A DNA stretch of 64,000 nt from Lepiota brunneoincarnata (GCA_023014365.1 JAEBUN010000076.1:1-64000), one strand, 5' to 3'; positions 47,630 to 57,655 are shown, counted from the first letter of the stretch. Notes: generated from the sequence alone by a model not told the origin. Translations and numbers: made by a program.

Positions 47630-47663
47630 CTGTGCCGAAGGCACAGCTAGGGTCTTACCCTAG
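47630..47663. repeat. double hairpin at the unit 3/4 boundary
   Basis: CTGTGCC-GAA-GGCACAG (47630-47646) followed by CTAGGGT-CTT-ACCCTAG (47647-47663). The layout equals that of 44866-44895, but the stems differ by paired changes. Confidence 0.8.
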
Positions 47664-47664
47664 T

Positions 47665-49457
47665 CTTATTAAGAATGGGACAAGGCTGTGAGATGATGGG
47701 GAGGCTGACAAATTTTAGTCAGCATTGGTCAGCATTTGTAATATTTTCTGATTGGCTGGCTGGGGGGGTCAATGGCAAGGAGGAGGTTTGGGATTCTATA
47801 AATTTGGGGATCTGGGGGGGTAGATGGTGAGATGTGAACGGCAAAGAAACCAAGGAGGTTGATAGAAAGAATGTTGAGAAATAAATTGATCTTTCTGCGG
47901 AATGAAGGGGGCATGGAGGGTGCTACAGCAGCTCAATCAGTACGATACCTTGGGGGCCTGGGGAGGCCTATTGGCCCCCCCCTCTGGCGAAGACGCAAAG
48001 CAAGTCGATAGAGAGAGTATTGAGCAATAACACCATTGATGGGAATATTGATGGAGGTATTCCCAGTGCCAGAGGCATTCGTTCTCTATATAAGCTTGGG
48101 ATTGGAGGGCGGTTCCGGGCCTGCCAACCCCCTGATTTGATGGGCATTTATTGATAGGTGGGATGTTGAGGAAGTGGACATGGCCCCTGATGGCCATCAG
48201 AGGGGAAAATGCAAAAAGCGCATTTTGAGTGGCTTCCACTGGCTCAATTGCTACAATACCTTGGGGCCCCTTTGGGGTACAGATTGCAAAGACCTCGCAA
48301 GAATCTGGAGCAGACTCAATAGGGAGATTGTGGAAAAATTGTAATTACACTGTAATTCTGAAGGAAATTCGTCCCAGGGCCCTGCATTTATTTGGAATAT
48401 TCGCTGCTTGGTCCCATGTTACCCCCCCCCCCCCCCCCCCCCCCCATGGGTGGACATGTCCTCAAAGTCCTGAAGCAAATTAATAGGCACAATATTGTGC
48501 AACACTCAGTTTTATATTGTACATGAGATTCAATATCTCCACTTATATGCTCATTTCCCTCGCGCCAAACCTGGGATTCACGTGTCTTACAGCTCCACCA
48601 TGGCCCCCAAACAATCTGCAAATAAATCGATAGGTGGAATGTCGAGCAATTGGAATTTCTTTGGAAACATTGACATTCTGGCAATTGCTGACAAATCCGG
48701 ATCAATGCCCATCTGAGCTTCTCATGCTCAGTCCACCATTGATCTTCCTGCCACCATCCAGCCATAAAAATTCGCTAAAAATACGCATAAATTCCCAAAA
48801 ATTTGGATAATATTGGATACATCCAACATCATTGTAAATCACAAATAAACTGTAAAAATAATTGTTAAAAATTCAGGAAAATTAGAAATAAATTACAGAT
48901 AAATCTAACTGCTCAGTTAATAGTGGAAATTTGATATAATCAATACTAAGTGACCACACACCCATACTATGTCCAAGATATAAGTAACATGATTAGGATA
49001 ATGCTAAATTGCAATGGAAATTGACCACACATGCATGCCAGAGGCATGGATTGTGGTCAGTTTCATGATGTGTTTAAGATATAAGTAGTATAACATATTC
49101 AGATAATGCTAGATTACGATGGAAATTGGCCACACATGCATGCCAAAGGCATGGATTGTGGTCAGTTTCCTGCTATGTTCACAACATAAGTAACATAAGA
49201 TATTCAGACAATGCTAGATTGCAATGGAAATTGATCACACATGCATGCCAAAGGCATGGATTGTGATCAGTTTCCTGCTGTATTCAAGATATAAGTAGCA
49301 TAAGATATTCAGACAAGGCTAGATTGTGATCAGTTTTCTGCTGTGTTCAAGATATAAGTAACACAACATATTCAGACAATGCTAAATGGATGGATTGTGG
49401 TCATTTTCATGCTGTATTCACAATATAAGTAACATAATATACTTAGACAATGCTAAC
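47665..49457. repeat. macrosatellite unit 4, truncated
   Basis: Block A 47665-48765 and block B about 48930-49457; no block C. The array ends at AATGCTAACACTTGAG and sequence with normal CpG follows. Confidence 0.85.
48422..48447. repeat. 26-base poly-C run
   Basis: A run of 26 C replaces the ATTTGGG/CCCCATA region that the other three units have at this place. The minus strand is G26, able to form G-quadruplexes and prone to length error. Confidence 0.9.
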
Positions 49458-50130
49458 ACTTGAGACCTATGGGAATGCAGGACGCCCGCACAGGGTGCCA
49501 TAAATATCCCCGTTTATTCAAAACGTGCTGATGAATGGACGGGCCTCACGTGTTAAGTCACTTATATGAAAAACAACAATACATTTATTGTTTCTGTTAG
49601 ATATTTTGTAGAGTCTATATATATGTGGCACATTATTTTAGACTATTTTAATTGTGTCTGTGGGCGTCATTTATCTGTTTGTGGAATTAGAAACCGTGAC
49701 TGGATAGGAGGTGATCGTAGAGAGATATATTTAGTTTGACAAAAGTAGCTGAATGCATTCTCCCGCATACAGTAAATTGGTCGGTCTCTCACAGTTGGCA
49801 TATGAGTTTCCTGTAGATTCAGTCTAAGTGATCAAATATATGGGACAGTATGCGGGCGCCATTGAGTGCCCTATATTTTTGGAAAGTGCGACTCTCTTTT
49901 GTTGAGCGGCCCACGAGCGGGTGCGGGAGCGGGCCACTCAGATAAATGTGGTCCGTCACTGACCCCGTCGCAACTGTCTGATAGAAGTGATTGTCTGGAA
50001 GTATGCCGGATTGATATGTCGGGCCCACGAGAATATAGCATCAATTCAGGTAGTCATTAGTTTTGGCATGATATTCCGAATTTTATGCAGTACTCTACTC
50101 CAGTCTCAAAGGTGCTTGTTCCGTGACGTC
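49458..50130. other. transition sequence, no gene recognised
   Basis: From here CpG frequency rises visibly (GACGCCCGCACAGG, GGGCGCC). No coding potential was recognised up to the OPT-like exon. Confidence 0.4.
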
Positions 50131-50743
50131 TCATTCATCCTTCAACGTTCTCCTAAAGCGCTTGATGGTATCCTTGCGGAACCAGAGGAAAGTGTGTACA
50201 AAAATGGATGGGAAGCCGGCGAACGAAACACCGTACACCATGATGAGAGTTACAGACATGAAGAGGGGAGAGTACTGAGAGTGCTTGGCTGGGTCAATCA
50301 ACTCATAAAAACATTTGTGCGACATGGCGATGCTCCTCACTTACCAATTTGGAAGCGCAGCATCAACTAGACAAGCTTAATAACTCGCGTCCTCACCATC
50401 ACCACTCCGAATAACAGTCAGGAAAACGCAAACTAGTGAGTATTCATATGTGCGCTGGTGAAGTAGAAAACACCTTCACCTTCTCTTTCGTCTAGAAATC
50501 CTTCAGTCGCACGTCATGCCATCGCGTACAACTCAATGCTGGGTCAGAGGGAGAGTAGATGGGGGTATTGGGGATAATAGCCATCACGAAAACGCCTGTG
50601 ACCCAGAGGAAGGGGGTAATCTGAGCAGCGGTAGGAACGAAGGACTTGGAGAACACTTGGAGGGGCAAGAATTTGGTGGTAGTGACAATGAAAATGAATG
50701 GAAGGGAGGTAGCGACGAGGGGGGCACAGGAGATTGCGACCAC
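50131..50743 (-). pseudogene. OPT-family oligopeptide transporter, C-terminal remnant
   Basis: On the minus strand an exon beginning after a plausible acceptor (CACTCTCAG near 50263) reads YSPLFMSVTLIMVYGVSFAG then HTFLWFRKDTIKRFRR and stops at 50131. This matches the conserved C-terminal helix region of fungal OPT proteins (YSPLF...YG.SFA...HT.L..RK). Upstream, FLWVTGVFVMAIIPNTPIYS (about 50550-50620) could be the preceding OPT segment (..VTPI.YYTN....LP). The preceding frame ends at a stop (LKDF) without a clear donor, and the transport core is not found. OPT proteins import small peptides or siderophore-type ligands across membranes; this copy is probably not functional. Confidence 0.5.
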
Positions 50744-51104
50744 GAAGGAGAAGATGGGGGCAACAGGGACGGTGACATTGACGACGATGAGTATGAGGCG
50801 GATAATGACAGTGGCAGGGACAATGGTGATGTTGATGACGATGGATATGAGGCGGATGATGAAAGCGACATCTCCAGGCGGTCTTGAGAATTTTGCGTCA
50901 CGATGTAATGAGAGTACAGGTTGTCAGAGTGTTTATGGCGAATTCATTTGTGAGAAGGGTGATAGGAGTTTCGGAAGAAGCTGAAGAACTTTGGGTCATA
51001 GAGGAGATTGAGAACAACCACAGCGTAAGGCAAATGGTAGGTGTACCATCAATAGCTGAGTGCTTGCCCCAAAGTTTTGCATAGGCATCTCCTTTAACGC
51101 CATA
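50744..51104. other. repetitive segment with two opposite readings
   Basis: A degenerate ~60-bp duplication (GATGA(C/T)GATG.(A)TATGAGGCGGAT) gives an Asp/Glu-rich frame on plus (50516-50887) and a Val/Ile-rich hydrophobic frame on minus with C-ending codons. The minus reading fits the direction of the OPT remnant. Neither is certain. Confidence 0.3.
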
Positions 51105-51599
51105 AACCCTTACTCAGTAAATCAGTGCTGAACCAGGGGCCACATATTCCAGACTACACTCTGCCTAACTATCTCATCTGCTATAGATTATTGAATTCAA
51201 AGCTAAACACAGGAAATGAAGCGTTGCAGTGGATATAACATATTGAGAACTCCATAAAACATGATAGAAACAGTGGTGATACAAGAGAGAGATTGATTTG
51301 CAAATTGGACTTGCAACATACCAAATACAGTGCTGAGGGTACCTACAATGATACGAGTTCAGGACATGGGGTATAGGACTAGGAATTGAGTAATACCACT
51401 AGACCGATATGCTGGGAGCCCAGACATTTTATTCCCCCACAACATCAGGGAGGGATAGGTTGTCCCTCAAACTCTTGAGGTGGAGTGTTATAATTGCCTT
51501 TGTGGCCCAATTATCCTTATAGTCACACAGAATTGCATGTTTGCTGTTGGCCTAGGATATTTGTGTTAGCCTGCTTTATCAATTGATTGTAAGCCTATA

Positions 51600-52056
51600 C
51601 CTGAGAGTAGATGTAGGATATGTCAGCTTTCTTCTGCTTCGAAAATGGTGCGGCCAGTGACAATCTCCCAGCCACAAGATCACGAATGGTACTCTTCAGA
51701 TATGCCGGGATGAGCTATACACAAGAGGGGGCATAAGTATCACATACGGAAATGGGTGTATACTCATTCTCGCTGATCCCCATGCTTTCACATATCTCAA
51801 GACTCGATTTCGGGACCTTATGAGGCTGTAGCACGATGGGTTGAGCAGAATGTATGGCCGAAGTGGAAGATATGGAGGATGGGGAGGATATGCGGTCTGG
51901 AGGTTTGTGATGATGAGGACTTGAGTCTTGGAGGGGAAGTTCGCGGCGAAGGACACAAGGTGGCGGGGTTAACAAACGTTCAGGGAGGAAGGCAGACCGG
52001 AGGGTAATGGGCGAATAATGGCGTTGAATACGACGGACAGGACAGATAGGGGGCAT
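51600..52056 (-). CDS. hypothetical protein fragment
   Basis: A 113-codon minus frame (51715-52056) is Pro/Ser-rich, and a following piece (51609-51712) reads STIRDLVAGRLSLAAPFSKQ up to YIYSQ followed by GTATAGG, a possible donor. GC-rich composition and codon use suggest a real gene, perhaps the 5' part of a decayed gene running towards the OPT remnant. No domain recognised. Confidence 0.35.
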
Positions 52057-52185
52057 GACGGGGTATTGGGAGGATGGGGTCTGGTATATAACTAATACAC
52101 TGTATTGTTTAATCCGATATTCCCATGATGGCCGGTCGTGCAGTCTGGGTAAGGGCGGATATGTGAATCATTGTTTTCTACCATT

Positions 52186-54667
52186 ATGCCTAAAGTCACT
52201 GTCATAGCAAAACTCACCGAGGCGAGACTTCAAAAGTATAGCAAGGACCAGCTGGCAGAGCTCTGCAAAGAGTACGGGGTACCAGTCCAGTCTTCTGGGA
52301 AGAAACCTAGTAACAGAACCCTGAGGAGCGATTACCTCAATGCACTCCATCAAGTATAAGATCCTACTTACTGTCCAGTCACTGAACTTACACGGCTGCA
52401 TAGTTCCGGAGGCACAGAGCAAATGAAAGCCAGGGCATGCCAATCGAGAGCTCAGACCAACAGACACAAGATGGGGCTGAACGCTCTGCAGACTCTGATG
52501 AAAGAGCCTGTGGCACTGCTACCCCCGTGCGGGGACGACCTGCGGTTGTGCGGGGCGATTTGGACATCGAAATGCAGGAGTCCCCTCCCGTCGTTGCCCA
52601 GGGTCGTCTGGACGCCGAAATGCAGGTGTTACGTCATGACGCCAGAACAAAAGAACTGTTGGAGATCTATGAAACGTATGTCGAGGGCATTGGCAGGACA
52701 GCTGACTAACGTTATTCTTTACACACAGACAATGTCATGCAAGCACGGACAAGATCCTTGTCCGACTGTTCGTGAATCCAAAGGACTGGGGTCATGCTGG
52801 GGAGGTCTATTGTGATCTCGAGCCTTGTGGGGGCGTCAACCTAGTTCATATCAAACGTTTGTTCGGGGTGGAGGGGGAGATCCAGGTGAGTCCAACAGTG
52901 GTCATGTCACAAAGTCAATAAGTTGGCAAAACATACAGTGACCCACAAAACCGTTCCAATGTTTTGTACTTTTGACTTAAAGTAGTAATAGCTCAGTAAA
53001 TAAAATAGCCATATTTGTGAATATATTTATAAACATAGCCAAATATGTCATATCTGACTCTGCAAAGTTGCGTCATGTAATACTTCCAAATTAGGCAATT
53101 ATGAATTTTGTAATCATTTTAAGTCATTGGAACGGTTCTGTCAATGACATATTATACTAGGCTATCCTATTATTTCTAGTACTTAGAGTAGCCCCCCCTG
53201 GCTTTGAGTACAGCTGCTACTCTTCTAGGCATACTTTCAATTAACTTCTGACACTCAGAAGCTGGAATAGCATCCCACTCCTTTTCTACCCTCTGCCACA
53301 ACTCCTCCATACCCTTGGGAGGAGATTCATACTCTCCCAACTTTCTCTTCACATATTCCCATAAGTGTTCAATGGGATTGAGGTCAGGTGACTGTGCTGG
53401 CCAGGTTAGGAGCCTAAAATGATTTTTTTGAAACCATTCTTTGGCCAGTGTACTCTTGTGTTTGGGGTCATTATCTTGCTGAAAGATAATATCTCGGGGT
53501 TTAAGCGTGTACCACCGGAGACTCTTCTTCAAATCTTCCTCCAAAATTTGCACAAACAACTCTGCATCCATCCTTCCATCAATCCTCACTGCATAGCCTG
53601 GGCCATCCCACAGCATACAGCCCCAAACCATCACTGATCCTCCTCCATACTTCAGAGTTCCCTTGACCAATCTTTCACTAAGCCCCTCTCCCTTCTTTTT
53701 CCATCCCCACTTCCTCCCATCTGACCCCAAACAATTAATTTTGGTCTCATCAGACCATACAACCAGCTTCCAGTCCTCCATAGTCCAATGCTGGTGTGTC
53801 AGAGCAAAATCCAGCCTAGCCCTCCTATGCTTGTCAGAGAGTAAAGGCTTTTTTTGCTTGACTACAGCCTTCATTCCTGCCTGTTTGAGATGCCTTGCTA
53901 CAGTCTGTGAAGAGACTGATGTCCCAATGATGGGAGCAAGAGATTTGGCTATATCTACAGCAGTTTCAGCCTTGCCAGCAGAGATAAGATGGATAGCATG
54001 CTGAATATTAGTGGTAGAGAGTTTTGAAGGACGTCCTCCAAGTGATTTAGTAAGGCTGGAACAATTTTTAGAGGCTAGCCTGGATATGGTACTGCACCCA
54101 ACACCAGTAATTGCCTCAATTTTAGTATAGGAATGATGAGAATTTAGCAAAGAGAGGATGGTTTGCTTTAGAGTAGAAGATAATGGCTTCATGGTAGGTA
54201 GGGGGGTTGAGAATGATGGGACATGGCTGTCAGCACATCTATTTATATGTCAAAGACATGTGGTCACATGATCTTGTTGATTCACAATCAACAGAGTCAT
54301 GTGATTGCTTGGATTAGTATTAAAAATTACTATTGACAAAACTGTTCCAATGACTTAAAATGATTACAAAATTCATAATTGCCTCATTTAGAAGTATTAC
54401 ATAACGCGACTTTGCAGGGTCAGATATGACATATTTGGCTATGTTTATAAATATATTCACAAATTTAGCTATTTTATTTACTGAGCTATTACTACTTTAA
54501 GTCAAAAGTACAAAACATTGGAACGGTTTTGTGGGTCACTGTACCAGGTGATAGCACCTCGCTCGTTTCGCCCATTTCGCACATTTTTCAACAGCATTTT
54601 GGAGGGTGGAGACTTGGAATTGTTACTTCATGATGGTTGTCTGCGTGTCGTGATAGCATCCAATTAG
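52186..54667 (+). CDS. SAP-like domain protein, four exons, Tc1 in the last intron
   Basis: Exons 52186-52353, 52404-52675, 52729-52885 and 54548-54667 join in frame to 238 residues. Introns 1 and 2 are 50 and 53 nt; intron 2 has GTATGT, a CTAAC branch site and CACAG. Residues about 12-60 (YSKDQLAELCKEYGVP and on) resemble a SAP helix-loop-helix, a DNA-binding motif of chromatin proteins. The middle is polar, with ARTKELLEIYET probably helical; the C-terminal part has NPKDWGHAGEVYCDLEPCGG. Intron 3 begins GTGAGT at 52886 and ends CCAG at 54547; it would be 54 nt but contains a 1,606-bp Tc1 element plus its TA duplication. The frame is kept across it, and exon 4 ends at TAG 54665. The product is of unknown function. 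Confidence 0.7.
52936..54541 (-). mobile_element. intact Tc1/mariner element
   Basis: 1,606 bp with CAGTGACCCACAAAACCG ends and ~210-bp inverted repeats, flanked by TA at 52934-52935 and 54542-54543. Within each repeat the outer ACAAAACCGTTCCAATG recurs in reverse near the inner edge (CATTGGAACGGTTCTGTCAA near 53127). It lies in antisense to the host gene, four bases upstream of its acceptor AG. Confidence 0.95.
53176..54192 (-). CDS. Tc1-type transposase, complete
   Basis: 338 residues from ATG 54192 to a stop at 53176, the normal length of Tc1 transposases. N-terminal residues 1-110 hold the paired-like helix-turn-helix region (ITGVGCSTISRLAS; QTVARHLKQAGMKAV) with the GGRPSKLS linker between halves. 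The catalytic DD34E triad is complete: WSDETKIN (D148), FQQDNDPKH (D240) and SPDLNPIEHLW (E275). VKQKK is a possible nuclear localisation stretch. No stops, with intact ends, so the element could be active; this is inference. A short TATA-like AT-rich leader lies between the inverted repeat and the ATG. Confidence 0.95.
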   Translation of the reverse strand: MKPLSSTLKQTILSLLNSHHSYTKIEAITGVGCSTISRLASKNCSSLTKSLGGRPSKLSTTNIQHAIHLISAGKAETAVDIAKSLAPIIGTSVSSQTVARHLKQAGMKAVVKQKKPLLSDKHRRARLDFALTHQHWTMEDWKLVVWSDETKINCLGSDGRKWGWKKKGEGLSERLVKGTLKYGGGSVMVWGCMLWDGPGYAVRIDGRMDAELFVQILEEDLKKSLRWYTLKPRDIIFQQDNDPKHKSTLAKEWFQKNHFRLLTWPAQSPDLNPIEHLWEYVKRKLGEYESPPKGMEELWQRVEKEWDAIPASECQKLIESMPRRVAAVLKARGGYSKY

Positions 54668-54990
54668 TGGAATGATTACATGTACTTCTCCTATTTCGAG
54701 TAAAGCAACGTCCATTTCACATAAAACACTTGAGTGATCTTCATAGCAACTGAGCAGGTCTATTTGTTAGAGGCAGTAATTTGAGAGCGACGGTGCTTAC
54801 ATTGACAGGAAAATGAACACCCGCTCACTCATTGCAGGAGAATGTTGATATACCGGCACAGAAGGTCCATGATTGGTAATCGACAGCAACAAAAACCAAG
54901 GAGAAGGGGCACAATGAGCGATAAAACAATAATTGTGCTGCGATAAAAATGCCTGGGTACAATGAGATGGGTGAAAATTGAGCAAGGTGG
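54668..54990. other. intergenic between SAP-like and F-box genes
   Basis: No ORF of note; likely 3' region of the SAP-like gene and promoter of the F-box gene. Confidence 0.4.
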
Positions 54991-54992
54991 AA

Positions 54993-55000
54993 CTATATAA
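54993..55000 (+). promoter_or_regulatory. TATA box of the F-box gene
   Basis: CTATATAAGGGG lies about 50 bases before the ATG at 55045, leaving room for a start of transcription near 55025. Confidence 0.55.
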
Positions 55001-55044
55001 GGGGTTAGAAAAAAAGTCTACATTCCCCATCACATCAACTCAAT

Positions 55045-56804
55045 ATGTACCATTTACTTCTCAGTTTGCCATGCCTAGGCAATCCGTCCTCCTTGGCCGC
55101 CACTGCTACAGGGATAGCAAAGGAGGTAAGCGGCTTCCAATAATGACTCCGTCGCGGTTGCACACCGATCCTACAGGGCCTGGGAGTTATGAAACGTATC
55201 TTGATGGTGCCGGAGACTACCATCAAACGTAAAAGAGAAGAGGAACATGAGGAGTCGCGCTGGCCGCAGGCTCAAAAGAAACAGAAGCTTGTGAGCAGCA
55301 GGTCCAAAATGGAAAGCTGAGACTTACGGAGTTTTCAGGAAATCAGTCCAGCCAACAGTGGTAATCTGGGCATTGATTCAGACAGAGGCGTCTTTGCTGT
55401 AGTGCGTAACCTGTTTCACATTAGCACAGAAGGTTCTGTTCTGACCACGAAATCGCAGCACACCTCACGGCTGGATATAGGATCATGTCCTCCGGAGATT
55501 CAGTTGGAGATTTTCAACTATATCGACGATCCAGACCTCATTGCGTTGGCGTTGGCATTCGTGCATGATAAGAGCCTGACTGCTAACGTCATTTACACGT
55601 ATCACCCTCGTATCATCAAAAGACGCGTCTTGCGTGAAGGAGCTAGTAACTCGGAGTTCAACCTTCTCGGAGATGTTGCAGACTCGGACGTCACTTTCCT
55701 CTTGCGAGTTTATCCACCGGTTAAGCTCTCTGCCCTCAATTGCGACCTCTTCAATCTACTCAGATTCTCCCCGAGCATCTACACAATCATTCGCAACGCT
55801 CCGCAGGTTTTCACCATCTCTGTTAAGATCCACGACGATGAGGATGAGTTGTTAGAAAATCCAAAAACAGCGCTTAGCTTCTCCGAGCTCCTCGCTGTCG
55901 CCACCAATATGAGATACATCGAACTGACCAGTGCCTCCAGGACCGGTAAACCACTTATTAGACCTCCGATTGCCTCGATGGTCGCAGATGTGCCGCCCGT
56001 CATCGAGGTTCATCCACAGATTTGCTCTGTGACCATCGGGTCCAGGATATGGGGCTGTCAAGTATTACGCTACATCTTGTCTCCGCTACTGGCCAATTCC
56101 TCGGTAGAGATATTGCACCTGGTCTACGATAGTGACGATGACAAGGCTTTTCTCGATTGGGACCAGATTCGCTTACCGAGCCTTACAAGCCTCTATCTAA
56201 CCAGCAACCACCACATTGCCATCCCATCTTCCCTGTTTATCCATCATCTCCGTCTCTTGTCAATCACCATGAGGAACCATTATCCATTCCCGAGAGGCAG
56301 GGATGTAGGAGCTATCGGCGAAGTCAATACAATACCGCCCCTGCTCAAAGAGCTCTGTGTGACGCCAAACACGTACTGGGTATCAGAAGAAAGTTTGGAC
56401 CTTCAGCTACTCGAGCTCTCTCTACCCATGTTCTCCAATGATTACTGGTCACGCGATTTCTGCGAAGGTGTTTCATCTGCGACGTCGGTGCTAAAGGGTA
56501 TCCAACATAAACATACGAAGGATGTAAAGCTCAGGATGAATTTGCCTTACTGGGTGGTCGACCATTGTCGTCATAGCCTGGAGGAGTTCAGATGTTCCTG
56601 TACACTGCCAAAAGGCCCAAAAGTTGACAGCGTGTCAAAATTCATTCTCGCTATGGAGGATTTCGAACCTGTGGCATATGTAAGCTATATTTTGCCCTGC
56701 CGATCCACCTTTACTAACTGACTCTCTCACAGGACTATGTTAAACGACTCCTGCAGAATTTCCGGAGTTTGGAAGATTTGGAGTTCGACTGTCGGCATTA
56801 CTGA
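55045..56804 (+). CDS. F-box protein, four exons, possible premature stop
   Basis: Exons 55045-55125, 55177-55290, 55339-56679 and 56733-56804 join in frame to 535 residues; introns are 51, 48 and 53 nt, the last with CTAAC before CACAG. The start is chosen because the ATG at 55045 keeps frame through intron 1. A Lys/Arg/Glu-rich stretch (IKRKREEEHEE) precedes an F-box at about residues 105-140 (CPPEIQLEIFNYIDDPDLIA). The remainder has Leu-rich segments (LPSLTSLYLTSN, LLELSLPMFS) as in leucine-rich substrate-binding regions. F-box proteins bind Skp1 through the F-box and recruit targets to SCF ubiquitin ligases. The TGA at 56802 is followed by about 27 more coding-like codons (SSVDAEAEFTTELAKILPKL), so it may be a recent CGA-to-TGA nonsense change. 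Confidence 0.8.
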
Positions 56805-56887
56805 TCATCAGTCGACGCTGAGGCTGAGTTTACTACCGAACTGGCCAAGATACTCCCCAAATTGCGGGCACTGCGAACACCATTAGG

Positions 56888-57655
56888 TGAGTGGAGAAGG
56901 GCAAGGAGGTGGAAGCAGTGGAAGTTAGTAGCGTTAAAAGGCTAAATGGACTCACGAACATTCGCTATGGACAAGTATATAGAGAACTTCTGTTTATAGG
57001 CAAGGGTGGCTGGATCACCACGGGAGTGCATGAGAGGTCCGGTGGGCAGGTGGTTAGCGGTGGCAAGTATCATAAGTTTATTAGTAGATGCCACCCTTCT
57101 TAAAGGCCTGGAATTAATACTATTTGTCTCAGTTAATGGTAGATAAACCAGGAGCTGAACTTCATACCGAACACGAGTGTGATACTACCCGCTGAGGGTA
57201 TGACTCATTCGCGGACCAGTTCCTTGGTCACCCACAGTAATTCGTTGAGAAATGATTGCGAATCTAGAATTTGTCATAGCGTATGAGTGAATGTTGATTA
57301 TAGTGAAGAGTATGTAGTGCGGCCCTCACAAAGATATCAGGTATGTAAGGAAAAAAACATTCTGTCATAGTGTGCGGAAATGAGACTGCTACACATCGTT
57401 TCGTCCTGGTCTTTCAAGGGGCCAGGGTTTTCTCGGAGTTGTGGGGGTGTCGAGTGGCTGCTTGGTCTTGGGTGAGCAATGCGTGACCGTGCTCAGAGCT
57501 TGTTCTGGGCTATGTCCGGTTAAACCAATCCATAGCTGTGCGGTTGTGAGCCTGTGACTGGATAATCCAACGCACAGGAGGCTTGTGGTACTGAGGAGGG
57601 GAGGGTCAGTTCGGTGGGGGCAAATGTTTCTCGCTGTCACGATGTTGTGATGCTT
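56888..57655. other. no gene recognised
   Basis: A 92-codon minus ORF (57389-57667) and a plus ORF (56891-57103) have no domain; no splice model found. Confidence 0.4.

Larger units (their letters stand above)
44897..47664. repeat. macrosatellite unit 3
   Basis: Block A 44897-45980, block B about 46195-46780, then block C with an exact 255-bp duplication (46678-46932 and 46933-47187). The unit ends in a double hairpin (47630-47663). Confidence 0.85.
39781..49457. repeat. hierarchical macrosatellite, four units
   Basis: CTTATAGAGAATGGGACAAG or a close variant marks unit starts at 39781, 42077, 44897 and 47665. Unit lengths are about 2,296, 2,820, 2,768 and at least 1,793 bp; the last is cut at about 49457. 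Each unit holds block A (~1.1 kb, six ~147-bp subrepeats, CpG present), an AT-rich bridge, block B (tandem ~105-bp units) and block C (repeats with CCAAGTGCCCAGGC). ORFs found in all units on either strand are short, differ by stops between units and have no domain, so I regard the array as non-coding satellite DNA. Confidence 0.9.

Noticed and set aside
48422..48447. Poly-C run as a functional regulatory tract
   Set aside because: It is present in one unit only and is a typical place for sequencing or slippage error.
39781..49457. Repeated arrays as a CRISPR
   Set aside because: Unit lengths are 105-2,800 bp, spacers are not unique, and the surrounding genes are eukaryotic with introns.
53419..54004. 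Plus-strand ORFs within the intact Tc1 element
   Set aside because: Antisense shadows of the transposase.
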